Assembly (NCBI GenBank): GCA_029532625.1
Contig: JARFXM010000006.1
Location: forward strand, 992,001 to 1,056,000
Direction of reading: 5' to 3'
Length of the DNA stretch: 64,000 nucleotides
DNA from: Lomentospora prolificans
Taxonomy: Eukaryota; Ascomycota; Sordariomycetes; Microascales; Microascaceae
Positions 11,752 to 22,194 of this stretch are shown here, piece after piece. A program made the position numbers and the translations under genes. Position 1 is the stretch's first letter. Every line of letters begins with the position of its first letter. Below the pieces are notes generated by a model, which did not search any database, was not told where the DNA came from, and saw only the letters and a program-made list of their open reading frames with translations.

Positions 11752-13308
11752 ATGACGAACTTAGAAGAAACTGGTGCCACGGCATCAGACAATCCCAAAA
11801 TGTCTCGCCCGGAAGCCACCAGCCCAGGATCGGATGCGCGAGCCGCCGAGCAGCACCAGCAGCAGCAGGCGCCGCCGTCCGCATCGCCACCGGCCTCCAC
11901 GCCGTCAACGACAGAGGCGCCGGCACCGGCAAGCACACCCGCCGCCAACGCCCGCCGCCCTTACCAACCGCAGTTCACGGCCATGACCGAGACCATTCTC
12001 CAGAAAATCAAGAGCGGCAACGCCAACCTCAGCTCCGCCGTGGCCGGCGCCCAAGCCGCCGGAATGGTCCAGCTAAGCCGCGCCAAGTACGAGGACGCCC
12101 GGCGGCGACTCGTGGAGACACTCAAGACCTCGGACAACATCGAGCTGCCCGCCGTGCCGACGCGTCGCATCAAAGGCGCCCCTAGTAAGCCTTCGAGCGC
12201 TAGCTCTACGCCGACCCAGGGGCCCTTGAAGCGCAAACGCGGCCACCTGGATGCCGCGCAGGAGCACGGCTACCCGTTTCCCGACCTGGATATCGACGCG
12301 CCGCAGTTTAAGAAGATGGCGCCCAAGGCACCCGTGCGGAAAAAGAAGGCCAAGGACGACGGCACCAAGAGGTGCAGTCGGTGCGATCGCCAGGCCTGGA
12401 CGGAGGGTAATGTGTTCATCACGTGCCCGCGCTGCGACGAGAATTGGCACCTGCTGTGCAACCCGCCCGAGGTCGTCAAGGCGTACCGGGCGGACCGGGC
12501 CAAGTTTAGGTGTTTCGGATGCCTAGAGGAGGCACGCCAGATGGCCGAGTATCAAAAGGCCAAGTCAGAGTTTGCGCAGCTAAAGAGGCAGCATGAGATT
12601 GCGAGGACGAAGGAGAGGGTGCTGGCGTCTTTGCCCATCGGGGTTAGTTTTGATAAGCCCGAGATGATTGGTTTCGGCGCCGGTGGTGCGTCAGATGCCA
12701 CGGTAGGTTTACCACCTTTTTTCTTTCCAGTCAGGGAGGAGAGGAATCGTTTGTGCTAACATTCTAGCTAGCGCGCCGAGTACTTTTCTTCTATGCCCAG
12801 AAGGGATCTACTCAATTTGCTTGCCTTTTGCGACAAGCTTCGACCCAGTCTCCTCGTGGATCTACTCGTCACGGCGACAAAGAAGCATCCTGAGCTACCC
12901 ATCTTCAACTCGCCTGACTGGGCGGCCCAAGTAGCGGCCACTTCCTCGCGGCCAAGGGGCCTCAGTATTGATCCAGGCCCGGAGATGCGCACCAAACAGG
13001 ATTCTCCCGCCTCCTTTCCCGTACCGGGTTCGTCGGTATCGACACCTAAGCTCGCAGCGGCGATGAAGCAGGCGGCACCCCCAAAGCAGACGCAGACCAT
13101 CGACGCAACCGACGCTTGGGACGACGATGACGATTTCTTGCCGCCTTCGTGGCCGAAGGAGGGTGAGGGCGTGTACGCCACGTTGCCGCCGGAGAGCGAG
13201 GACGCGGAACACTTGGTGGACGAGGATGAAGACGGTGCGTTTCAGGGTTTCATGGTGAAGACTGAGCAAAATGGCGCGGTGAGACTCGAGCCTACTGTTT
13301 GCTGTTAG
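11752..13308 (+). CDS. PHD-finger domain protein
   Basis: This is a probable nuclear protein with one PHD zinc finger, a module that usually reads histone H3 tails. Two exons (11752-12702, 12772-13308) give 495 residues. The first 75 residues are low-complexity (Gln, Pro, Ala, Thr). Next comes a basic stretch with nuclear-localisation character (KRKRG, RKKKAKDD). The PHD finger spans about residues 208-257: C208-x2-C211, CPRC, NWHLLC and C254-x2-C257. A charged helix follows (EYQKAKSEFAQLKRQHEIARTK), likely a coiled coil. The second exon has a helical block starting RDLLNLLAFCDKL and an acidic tail (WDDDDDFLPPSW). The first true ATG is at 11752. The acceptor at 12771, rather than the AG four bases earlier, is chosen because it keeps the frame. 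I do not recognise a specific orthologue. Confidence 0.78.
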
Positions 13309-13456
13309 ACACCGGATGCTTACTGCTTGATTTGCGGGTTGCCGGGCGGAGGGATTACTTGAGATACCCAGTTGATAGATTTTATGGGGTTTATTTGACC
13401 CTGAGCGATGCACTTGCGCCCAATTATCACCTTGAGGAGGGCGGGACAAACCGTGG

Positions 13457-13487
<31 letters not shown>

Positions 13488-13708
13488 ATATGCAACTTAT
13501 GCGCATCTTAGACTTCTGTGTTCGAATTCTCAGCCAAGATGTACTTGTTGAACTTGCCATTACGCCTGGCTCTATTTCGTCAAAGATACTACTCTTAGAA
13601 CCTAAGGCCGTTGAAGCCTTATAGCGCTCTCACAGAGCATTAGGCCGGTGCTCCATTCGAGAGGGATATCCGAACGAGGGACCGACTCGCACCGATGAAT
13701 CCTTGCGC
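13309..13708. other. Convergent 3' flanks
   Basis: Tail-to-tail gap between the PHD gene and the minus-strand Cys/His-rich gene. Apart from the AT microsatellite at 13457-13484, no feature is seen. Confidence 0.6.
13457..13484. repeat. (AT)14 microsatellite
   Basis: Fourteen uninterrupted AT dinucleotides about 150 bp past the PHD-gene stop codon. Likely length-polymorphic; it may sit in the 3' untranslated region. Confidence 0.95.
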
Positions 13709-14443
13709 TCACAGCGGCACATCTACAAACTGGTCATCAGGAGGAACTTTGGCAAACCTCTCCCTAAACCCGCCGCGAGGAGGTGGCGGTGGGCCGGACT
13801 TGCGCAATGGGCGTGTGCTCCACGCCTGCAGTACTGGATCCCACCTAGGAATCGGGGGCAGAGGCTTGTCGACGCCTCGAGCAAGAGCAGCCGTTCTAAG
13901 CGGTGTGACGTGTGCCCATGACGAGTCCTTCTCTGGCGAAGACTCCCAATGTGTGTCTTTCGTGTCTGAATTCTCGGCCGACAGTGCGGAGCGACTCGTC
14001 GCCCTCGACGACTCTGACCAGTGGCTCCTCTTGTTCGACGTGGGCAGTTCCCAGTACCCGCTATCAGGGGCTGTCCTAGTCGTCCGCTCAACCTCTCGCC
14101 CTAAATCCGGTTTCATATCCGAATCAAGCTCCCCGCCCAACCGCCTCATCCTCTCCTCTTCGCCTTCGGCAGACTTACACGCTTCTCTGTGCGCCCTATA
14201 GCTAGCCGCGATGTCCTCCCTCGCCACCTCGACCTTGGCGGCACGCTCCTGCCGCCGATAGCCGTCCTCGCAGTCACGGCACACCATGGCAAGCCAGAGC
14301 CGGCGCTTACGCGTGACGCAGACGCGGCGCGGACGAAAGCAGCGGGCCCAGAGGGTGCGAGATTCGGCGATGGCGGCGTTACAGGGCTCGAGGGTTGTGC
14401 GGGTGTGGGAGCAGTCGTAGGAGATTTGGTTTCTGAAGCACAT
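13709..14443 (-). CDS. Hypothetical protein with Cys/His-rich N-terminus
   Basis: A single-exon minus-strand frame of 244 residues starts at the ATG at 14443. The first 58 residues are dense in cysteine: C2, C11, H13, C21, C35, C42, C55 and C58, with start MCFRNQISYDC and end MVCRDC. This looks like a small metal-binding module. A charged helix follows (YRRQERAAKVEVAREDIAASY). The rest is Ser/Pro/Asp-rich and probably disordered, with a short conserved-looking PLPPIPRWDP and a PPPPPRGGF segment. Many filamentous ascomycetes have short proteins opening with a similar Cys/His pattern and no assigned role; I cannot name this one. Codon use resembles the neighbours, and the leader is purine-rich. 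Coding status is likely but rests on composition and length, not on a recognised domain. Confidence 0.62.
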   Translation of the reverse strand: MCFRNQISYDCSHTRTTLEPCNAAIAESRTLWARCFRPRRVCVTRKRRLWLAMVCRDCEDGYRRQERAAKVEVAREDIAASYRAHREACKSAEGEEERMRRLGGELDSDMKPDLGREVERTTRTAPDSGYWELPTSNKRSHWSESSRATSRSALSAENSDTKDTHWESSPEKDSSWAHVTPLRTAALARGVDKPLPPIPRWDPVLQAWSTRPLRKSGPPPPPRGGFRERFAKVPPDDQFVDVPL

Positions 14444-15154
14444 CTTTCTTTCTTTCCCTTTCTTTTCTTCTCCTCTTTTCTTTTGCCTCGTCTTTCCTTC
14501 TATTTTTAGTTGGTTGGTTCGGGGTATGTTAGGGTTATTGTGGAGTTGCTCCTTGGTGTGTTTTCTGGGGAGTCTGGAAGCCTAGGAAGTCGGCTGGTCC
14601 TTTTCACAGTTTGATGGAATCTGAGAAACGACAAGTCGATATGGAGGGTCGTGATGGGTCTGGATGATTCGAGATGCGAGAGAGACTTGGTTGTCTTATA
14701 CAGGAATTGACAAAGGGAGTCTCGGCCTTTGAAGCTCTGATTCTTTGATCGTGAATTAACAAAGCCGCCAGAAGCGGCACTTCGACAAGAGGTCAATTTG
14801 ACCGCGGGTATGGCCAAGGGCGCTTTGTTCGGACGCTTCTCCTGAGGAATCCAGTAAGACTTTTTTTAAATACAAGGCCAGCTTGAGGTTGGGCTCCCGT
14901 TGGATTACCATTTTGTTCTGATAGATGATGGCGTCTATAAAAGTGGTGGTAGGTCCTAGGCTTCATGATGTTTCTCACCCTCCACGACTAGCAACGACTC
15001 GGTTGAATTGTCCTGTGGACTTGTAGAGGCACCCTTTGGTGTGCTGGAGAGCCACCGCAGTGTGAGCCTGTCTTTGAGCTTCCGGGCCATGGTGCAAGTG
15101 GCTAGACTCGCGGAATCGTGAAAGGCTCGCCAGTATTAGTCTAGCTAGATATAA
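14444..15154. other. Upstream region of the Cys/His-rich gene
   Basis: No gene is supported. The 65 bases next to the start (14444-14508) are almost pure pyrimidine on the plus strand, so the minus-strand leader is purine-rich, the reverse of most leaders in this window. Confidence 0.5.
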
Positions 15155-15794
15155 ATGATTATCAAACCAGTGTACTCGTACTCAACTTTGCAAAAGGTAG
15201 CTTCGCTTGATTCATCAGAGACGACATCTCGCCTCCCCTCCGCTGTAAGTGACCTAAGGGAGCCCACACTTGCCGAGTTCGCAGCCCATGTCACGCACCG
15301 CGAACAGCGGATGCAAGCCTCCAAGCCCAGCAGCTCGCCTATCGGCTTCTCCGCCGTCAGAGACCAAGCACTTGCCCCAAGCTAGACGAGGGGCGTACCT
15401 CGATCTTGACTCAAGCTTGCCAGGAAGAGCTAGCGGTCGAAGACGAGTCCGACTTTGAGACCATGTCAAGCGACATCCACTCACCCGACGGGCTCGAGTT
15501 CGACAGCATGGTGAAGTGGCCCCCGAAGACGTCGCCAACAGCAACGGCGCCGGAAAGGAAACGGAAGCCGAACAAGACTGGGACGCCCACGGACGAGGGG
15601 AGCCGTGGACGAGGCTAGGCGGCGAGGTCATAGACGTGCTCGACCTAGTCTTCGCGCCGACTGCCCTCCCGGACCTGGTCGTCGTGTATACAGCAGCGGC
15701 GAGCTGGAGCGGGCCGTTGCCGCTGGTGTCGCTGAGCAACTTGACCATGACAGTTGCATATCTAGCTCCCGATGGGCAAGAGTACGGTGTTTAA
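15155..15794 (+). pseudogene. Possible decayed or frameshifted gene
   Basis: Three protein-like stretches lie in successive plus-strand frames. The first (15155-15385) contains LREPTLAEFAAHVTHREQRM. The second (about 15406-15618) contains the acidic EELAVEDESDFETMSSD. The third (about 15516-15794) contains EVIDVLDLVFAPTALPDLVV and ends YLAPDGQEYGV before TAA. The second and third need a frame change near 15510 with no GT-AG pair to explain it; the first and second could be joined by an intron ending at the AG at 15421. GC-rich third positions resemble coding sequence of the neighbours. Either this is a broken gene, or a small gene with a sequence error, or a chance cluster. No family is recognised. 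Confidence 0.33.
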
Positions 15795-16129
15795 TGATAG
15801 CTACTAGATTGAATTGGTTTATATAAATGATAGACGTCCATTGGACATATAGATATTTCTTAGACTCGAGGAACAACAAAGAGCCTGACTTTGGGACAAA
15901 GAAACAAACCGCTCGCAAGTAGCCACATAAGAAAACGAGCCACTCCATAGCGAGTCTTCTTTTGGTGCGACGTAGAAATACAAAGAAACCAAGTCTATAT
16001 ATTTGGGTATCATTTCCCTTTTTCACCCTCTATTGCCACCGCGGCGAATGCGTATGCGCAGACCGCAGACCTTCAACGTCCCCCTTTTCTCCTTGGCTCT
16101 CTCGCATTCCCCTCCAACCCCAGATTCTC
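15795..16129. other. Intergenic, 3' side of the CAP59-like gene
   Basis: AT-richer sequence with no gene, probably holding the polyadenylation region of the minus-strand mannosyltransferase gene. Confidence 0.5.
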
Positions 16130-17637
16130 TTATACATGGGCCCAGCCGTTCTCCACAAGGACCTGCATCTCGTTTATGATGCAAAAGTCCCCCGGCTCCT
16201 TATTACTCGGCCACTCGTCCATCCACTTCTCTACCCGCTTCTTGACGATCCAGTCCCTCGCCTCGGTCCGGTACACCCACCTCAGGATGCGGCTGCCCCA
16301 AAGGCCCTTGAAGATTTGCCATGGGGACACCCAGCTCCCCGATGCCGGGTTGATGGCGGCGTAGGCCTTGGAGTTGTAGCCGACGCGCACGCGGGGATTC
16401 AGGTAGACGCCGAGCTGCTGGCTGAGGGGGTTGTCGGCGTGGATCAGGCAGCATTCGCTGGCCTCGAGGTGGTGGGCGGCGAGGGAGTCGGGGAGGGCGC
16501 GGAAGGAGAGGGGTGTTTTTGCTACGAAGGGCTCGGCTTGCATGGCCACTATGGCGGTGCAGTGCGTCATGTTAGTCTATATATATATATACATCACGCG
16601 ACGCGACAGGTACTCCGTCGATGTGCGTACTCACCTATTCCATTCCAGCAGCTGCGGACAGGCACAGCAGGCCAATTTCCAACCATGGCCTTCCGCGAGA
16701 CTTTGGAGCGGAAGTATGGCCAGGTCTGCATGAGGTGCGTATCGCCTTCGGAATCGCGTAGCGCAAAGGTATCGTAGTAGTTGGGGGGGTCCGAGACGTC
16801 GAGAGAGCAAGCAGCGGCGTAGGTCCCGTCGTTTGTATCGAGTAGAGTAAGCACGTCCTCCGTCTGTCCACGCGGCAAAGTCAGCATGGCGGCACGTCAA
16901 AGTGAGCGGAAAGTAAAGCTGCCCAGGGTAGGACATGTGGAGGGTGCCAAGGTTACCTTGAACACGACATCGTTGAGAAACAAGACTTTATCAAAGTGTA
17001 TCCCCTCATCTCTTAGCTTAAGGAGGTCTCGCAACGTCCGGTTCCTCAGGTCAGCGAGAAACGGTATGCGCCTCAACTCCTTTTGTCCCCGCGGCGTCTC
17101 GATCCACCCGGGGCCCTCGGGGACCTTTGCGATCTCGGCCTCGTGTGTCACGTCGGAGAGGGTGATGTTCCTCGCCACTCCCATCTGCTCCAACCTCCGG
17201 TCCAGGTCCTCGAGGCCCTCCTTCGTGTCGTCCCAGCTCCCGCTCTCGTAGACGCTGACAAAGATGTTTTGCGGACCCAGCGCCTCGGCCAGTCCAACCA
17301 CGGCATCGTTCCAATATTTCCGCACGAGCCACCCATCGTTCCAGTGCAAGCTCGCGACGTAGACTCGTTCGGCCCGCCGCTTGGTCGTCGAGGTGCTCGG
17401 GGTCTCGGGCGGCGGGGTGGCTAGGTGGCTTCGCACGAGGAAGACCTCGGCGCAGTTCCAGAAGACGAAGAGCAGAATAAACAGGCGAGCGGCTCGGGAG
17501 CGGAGGAAGCGTCGGGCTCGGAGTCGTAGACCCGACCGGGAGGACCGGGGATGGAACTTGGCCTCTGTTAAGGGGAGCAAGGAGGGAGGCGGCGACGCTC
17601 TCCCTTTGCGACGGCTACCAGATGATACGAGGGTCAT
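16130..17637 (-). CDS. CAP59/CMT1-like mannosyltransferase (GT69 family)
   Basis: The family contains Cryptococcus Cap59 and the alpha-1,3-mannosyltransferase Cmt1, type II membrane proteins of the secretory pathway that act in glycan and capsule synthesis. Three exons (16957-17637, 16635-16863, 16130-16548) give 442 residues. A basic N-terminus (to residue 50) is followed by one membrane segment, about 50-68 (RLFILLFVFWNCAEVFLV). The lumenal domain shows family hallmarks: YVASLHWNDGWLVRKYW, FVSVYESGSWDDT, DKVLFLNDVVF, TNDGTYAAACSLDVS, YYDTFALRDSEG, SCWNGIVAMQAEPF and SECCLIHADNP. Length is normal for the family. Intron 2 (16549-16634) holds an AT repeat. It lies on the same strand as PMT4, about 2 kb downstream, but the two are not an operon. 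The acceptor substrate is unknown. Confidence 0.87.
16578..16591. repeat. TA dinucleotide repeat in an intron
   Basis: Seven TA units lie inside intron 2 of the CAP59-like gene, between donor at 16634 and acceptor at 16549 on the minus strand. The array makes up about a sixth of the intron. Confidence 0.85.
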
Positions 17638-19694
17638 GTCGACTTGCCATTACTAGGTATTACTCGATCGGCGAACAAGGTCAAGCAGAGGGCATTGCGG
17701 GGTTGGAAGAGGAAGAGGGAGACGACCGGGGGTCGAGCTGAGGCCGTCAGAAAATAAGAACAAGGGAAAGGTTCGATAGAAGCACGCGAGCTGACTTGGG
17801 GCCATGGAGGCGAATTGCTAATACATCACACGATTGCACCCAGCCAGTACAGGGCAGGGGACAAAGGCAGAGAGCGCGGGCGGGTGCAACGGCGGAGAGA
17901 GGTGCAACAACAGACTTTCTTGGGACTGTAAAAGGTTAGGAGCCAAGGTCCAAGACCAGCCCAAATGAAGGAAAGCGCCGACGCCACCATGAAGGCCACA
18001 TCCCATTTACTTGGGGGATTACCTTCGTACTTCGTTCTTGTGATAATAATATCCATCTACCTTCGTAGTGCTGGCAAGATGTGACCTGGGCTGGGAGAGA
18101 CTGACCAGCCAGCCAGTGATTGACGTCGCCAAGTCCCGACTCAGACAAGGTCTCGTTTCGCCTGGCGGAGGTCTACCCGTAACTTAGGTCGAATGCAAAC
18201 GGGAGATATTACGCTGTTGCGTATTTGTCCTTTTCTTTCTTCTTTTTTCCTTAGTTTCCTCCTCTGCCTCTCCCTTTTCTCCTTTTTAGCCCTTGAGAAG
18301 TATTAGTTTGCCAGCCCGCCAATCCCTGCCACCGTCACGGTCTGACGCCGCCCTCCCTGGTAATATTAGAGACAGCACGAAAGCCAGCCACGTCAGTCTC
18401 ACTTGTTCGCGGGGTGAGATCAATTGCTCGACTAATAGTGGCTGGGCATGATGCTCAGATGGAAAGATTGCTGATAAAAGCTAGCTAGCCCCTGGTTTTT
18501 TTATTTTTTTCGTTGGTCTCTTCGTTCTCGATTATTAATACCCCAGTACTTCATAACTCAGGGTTTAAGCTCGATGCTAAATCCGCTGATGGCCCGAAGC
18601 GGAAGGATCGATGGGTTGGGCTAACATTAAGCTGATCAAGAATCAATGATCTCTCGATAAATCTGTTACATGTGACTTTGGCGGATTCCCAGTTAGAGCC
18701 TACCAAGCCGACTTAACCGGGATTTCTACTCGTAATACGAGGATCCATTGCAACGTCGTGCCTACGACGCATCAAATATTGCTTGTTAAAGAGCCGCGTA
18801 CGAAGCTTGGACGCCTCCATTCCAAGATCAATTGGCCCTGGCGGCTGGTAATATTACTGCCCTTGCTGTTCTTGGTCTCAAGCCTTCCCGACCGGCAATC
18901 TCGCCCGAGGTTCTCGAGGTGCTTTTCAAGTGATATTTGGACTTTACTGAACCAATACGCGTTTAACACTCGCAGTTCGGACCAAGCCAAGAAAGCTGGA
19001 GCTCATGTACTTGTTTGTATATTACCCCTGACTTAGCTCCCGAGCACAAGCGAATAGTATCATTGATCATCCATTCGATTGAAATCGATGGCTCCGTTTG
19101 ACCACTGCAAAACTACGCAATACGCAACCTTACTTTTTGATAAGGCTCGATCCACCTCGGACGGCTTCCAACAAGAGAGAGAGAGAGAGAAAAAAAAGTT
19201 TGTTTATAAACGCAAGGAGAATTAAATTTAGCAGAGTATGTTGTCAAAACAAAATACACGCGGCCCAATTTCCGTCATGCCACATCTTGATCCCACTTGG
19301 AACAACGAGCTCATGGTGGTGATTGAATGTCCCCGGCTTCCCTTGGCTACACTGGCCGCGAGTCCCCCTTTTCTAATGCGTGCTCCGAGTCCTGTACCCT
19401 GGTCTAACCATTCCAACGTGCCGTAATGTGTAATGTAGACCGCAGACCAGAACTGACCAGACAAGATAGAACAGATCGATCCAAGGTCTTGTTTCGTTCG
19501 TCGTCCCCGTCCTTTTCTTTTCTTTTCGTTTTTTTTTTTCTTTTTTTTGATGTTTGGTCCTAAAGCGTTAATCGTACATACAAACAAGCCTCTACTCCGC
19601 GGCTTTGTAGTTATTGCTCCTTTGGAGGATAAAGGAAAATATAAATGGGGGCGCCGTGGTCAGCCTCGTAGTGCCATGGTTTTCTTTTCACCTT
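17638..19694. other. Intergenic between PMT4 and the CAP59-like gene
   Basis: No gene seen. It holds the promoter of the CAP59-like gene and the 3' flank of PMT4. Two copies of the word TACCTTCGTA occur at 18020 and 18058. A GA-rich repeat is at about 19176-19198. T-rich runs are at 18228-18290 and 19510-19550. The frame at 18758-19036 has one hydrophobic stretch but no recognised family and is probably chance. Confidence 0.5.
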
Positions 19695-22194
19695 TTATTT
19701 AGCGAAATGGAGATCGTAGCCGAGCCACTTGCGTTGTTGGACCTGCTCGGCAGTAAGGCCGGGATAACCGTAGGTCAACGGCAGGAAGAAGTACCAGCCC
19801 GCCATGATCAGAGCCATGACGACACCGCTGGCAATCCACGCGGAAGCCAGGCTCTGGTTAGCGAAGCGCTCGCCCGCAGTCACAAAGTGCTTGGGACCCG
19901 GAGCGGGCTTCTTGCCAGACTTGACCGCCTGGTAGCTCACCTCCTCAGACACCGGCTCCGAGCAGAAGATGAACTCTACGAGCGCACCCGCGACCAAGCA
20001 AGACGCAAGGTGCGCTGGGAGGTAGTGGTGCAGGAAGAGCTGACGGCCCATGACCCAGAACGGGAAGTAGTGGGTGGCCCATGCCAGGAAGAAGAAGCCC
20101 GTCGAATTGTAAAGACGGGATCGGGTGCCTAGAAGAGTAACTTGGTTAGCGCCGGGGCCTGATCAAGACAAAACGAAGTCACGGAAAAACTTACGGCGAT
20201 CGAGGGCATCAATTCCACGGCGCAGAGAGAGCTGGTCAGCCGCAATGATACCGGCAAATACGGCCAACAAGCTGCTAGCGAACCACCAGCCAATCGGGTT
20301 ACCGAGGAAGTAGATCTGCTGACGCGTGTCGTTCTGCGTCCAGAAGCTGACGCCGCGGAGCAGGAAAGGCCACTGGTAAGGGTGGCTGGAGTAAGGGTGG
20401 CTGCTGGTAAGCTGGCTGTTGTGCCAGAACATGGACCTCTGAAGCTCGAACCACTTCCTCAAGAACGGGAGGCTCTTGACTTTGCGCTCCGGCTTCTCAC
20501 GGCGCTTGTCATCCGCTGCGAGCGAAGGAATGTCCTCAACGAACCAAACATTGGAGCTAGGCGCGATCTGCTTGTTTCCGTTGATCTCCTGCTGGCGGTG
20601 GCCCCAATCGGGTAGAGGCTTGCTGTGCGTCCACATGGCCACCTTGCTAGGGTTGTGAATGAGTTTGAAATGGCCCGAAATGCTCTTAAACTCTTGGTTA
20701 TTCTTTCCGTGCTCAATGCGAATCTCAAAGAGAGTATCGTTCAGGCGAGATCCGTACGCGTCGGCAAGAGAGACTGTGGTGAATTCCTGGTTGGTGGGGT
20801 AGTAAGGAGAGGCAACGTCGTGGGAGAGGAGTATGGTATCGGTACCAACGTGTCGGAGACGGACGAGGTCGTGGTTCTTGACGTGGTGACCGGCCTTCTT
20901 GTCGTCAATGAGAGGGATGATTTGCCAGTAGTTGTTGGTGTCATTGAACGGGTAGCCCGTAACCTGCTGTCCCTGGCTGGAAACGCGACCATCGTCGTAG
21001 CGAAGAGGGTAATGGTCGGTATGGGAATGGAGGTACGTCTTGGTCTCCTTGTGCCGGATAGTGATGGTATCGTAGTAGTCGATGGTCACAGCGTTAGCGA
21101 GCATGACGTTATCGCTAAGCGTCTCCTGGAACTCGGGCGTCATGAAGTCGTCGCCAGGGCCAGATCGGGACAGCACAGTGAAGTGCACCTGGAACCAGAA
21201 GAGGTAGAAAATGAAGGGCATGACGATGAGACCAAAGGCCCTGGCGCTGAAGTGCTTCACGAAGAGTTGCATCGAAAGTGCACCGCCAGGCCTCTTGATA
21301 TCTAGGAGATCCCACAAGTCGATGATGACGGCCGAGCCAATCGTAACAAAGGCAAAGGTACCGACGTACTTGGTCGAGATGTCGCAGGACAAGGCGAATC
21401 CAGTGAGGATAAGCCACTTCCACCACTTTCGCGAGAATGGCTCATGTCGCAACTTGTAGAACCTAATGTAGCACAACAAGCTGCAGGCCATGGAGAAAAC
21501 GAGCGTGGCATCGAGGAGGATCAATCGAGTCTGGCCGATGTGGGCATTGTCGAAGAGAACTAGGCCGGCCGCGAGGAGACAGGCGGGGAGACTGTAACCC
21601 GACTCCCACATTATCAAGTAGACGACAGAGACAGTCAAGGCACCGAGGATGGCGGGCAGGGCGCGGAAAGCGACGTAGGGAATGTTGTTCGCAATGTACG
21701 AATCGCCAATGTTATCGAAGTGGAAGTGGCCATCGTAGCCGACAAGCCAGCCCATGAAAGCGAAGAGAAGCTTTCCGAAAGGAGGGTGGACATCGAAGAA
21801 GTAGGTCCTTTCGAGGTAGTACGAGGCGAACTAAAAAAGAACATGGGCGGCATGTTAGTTCTCTTGCTTGCTATTAGAAAAATCTTAGGCCATAAGCCTC
21901 GGGCGAGCCCTCAAGCTACCTTACCTTGCCGAAGTGAACCTCATCGAAGACGACCTCGTTGGGATGGCTGATACCCCAGAATCTAGTCAGGAAGGCAAGT
22001 GCGGTGATGAAGCCGAAGGCGGCCCTGTGAGCGTTTTCGGAGTAAACAGGCTTGGCCTTGGCCTTCGCTAGGGTATCGAGGACCTCATCATCGGAGCGAA
22101 TCGCGGGAGGAGCTGGTGACGGCGCCTTTTGGGCGACGTTGCGCTGACGCAAACTGCCCTGGGGAACGCCAGAAGCCATGGCGGGCGATGGCAT
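19695..22194 (-). CDS. PMT4: Dolichyl-phosphate-mannose--protein mannosyltransferase, PMT4 class
   Basis: This endoplasmic-reticulum enzyme moves mannose from dolichyl-phosphate mannose to Ser/Thr of secretory and membrane proteins, starting O-mannosylation. Three exons (21925-22194, 20195-21830, 19695-20128) encode 779 residues. The first lumenal loop has the catalytic Asp-Glu (D84 E85 in VVFDEVHFGK), then FASYYLERTYFFDVHPPFGK, which marks the PMT4 rather than the PMT1 or PMT2 class. QTRLILLDATLV and ISTKYVGTFAF match PMT4. The central lumenal MIR repeats include HSHTDHYPLRYDDGR, VRLRHVGTDTILLSHD and DWGHRQQEINGNK. Multiple membrane helices flank this, ending HHYLPAHLASCLVAGAL and a terminal DLHFAK without an ER retrieval tail. 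A short tandem duplication gives SSHPYSSHPY. The start at 22194 is the first ATG; another in-frame ATG lies six codons on. Confidence 0.95.

Noticed and set aside
15254..15748. Minus-strand frame of 164 codons
   Set aside because: Rich in Ser, Arg and Pro without any protein-like pattern; the plus-strand frames here look more like coding sequence.
20625..21305. Plus-strand frame of 226 codons
   Set aside because: It is fully antisense to the second exon of PMT4, and its valine-rich composition is what the reverse of that exon gives.
17638..22194. Idea that PMT4 and the CAP59-like gene form a functional cluster
   Set aside because: Both act in mannosylation and share strand, but they are 2 kb apart with separate promoters, and PMT and GT69 genes are normally unlinked.
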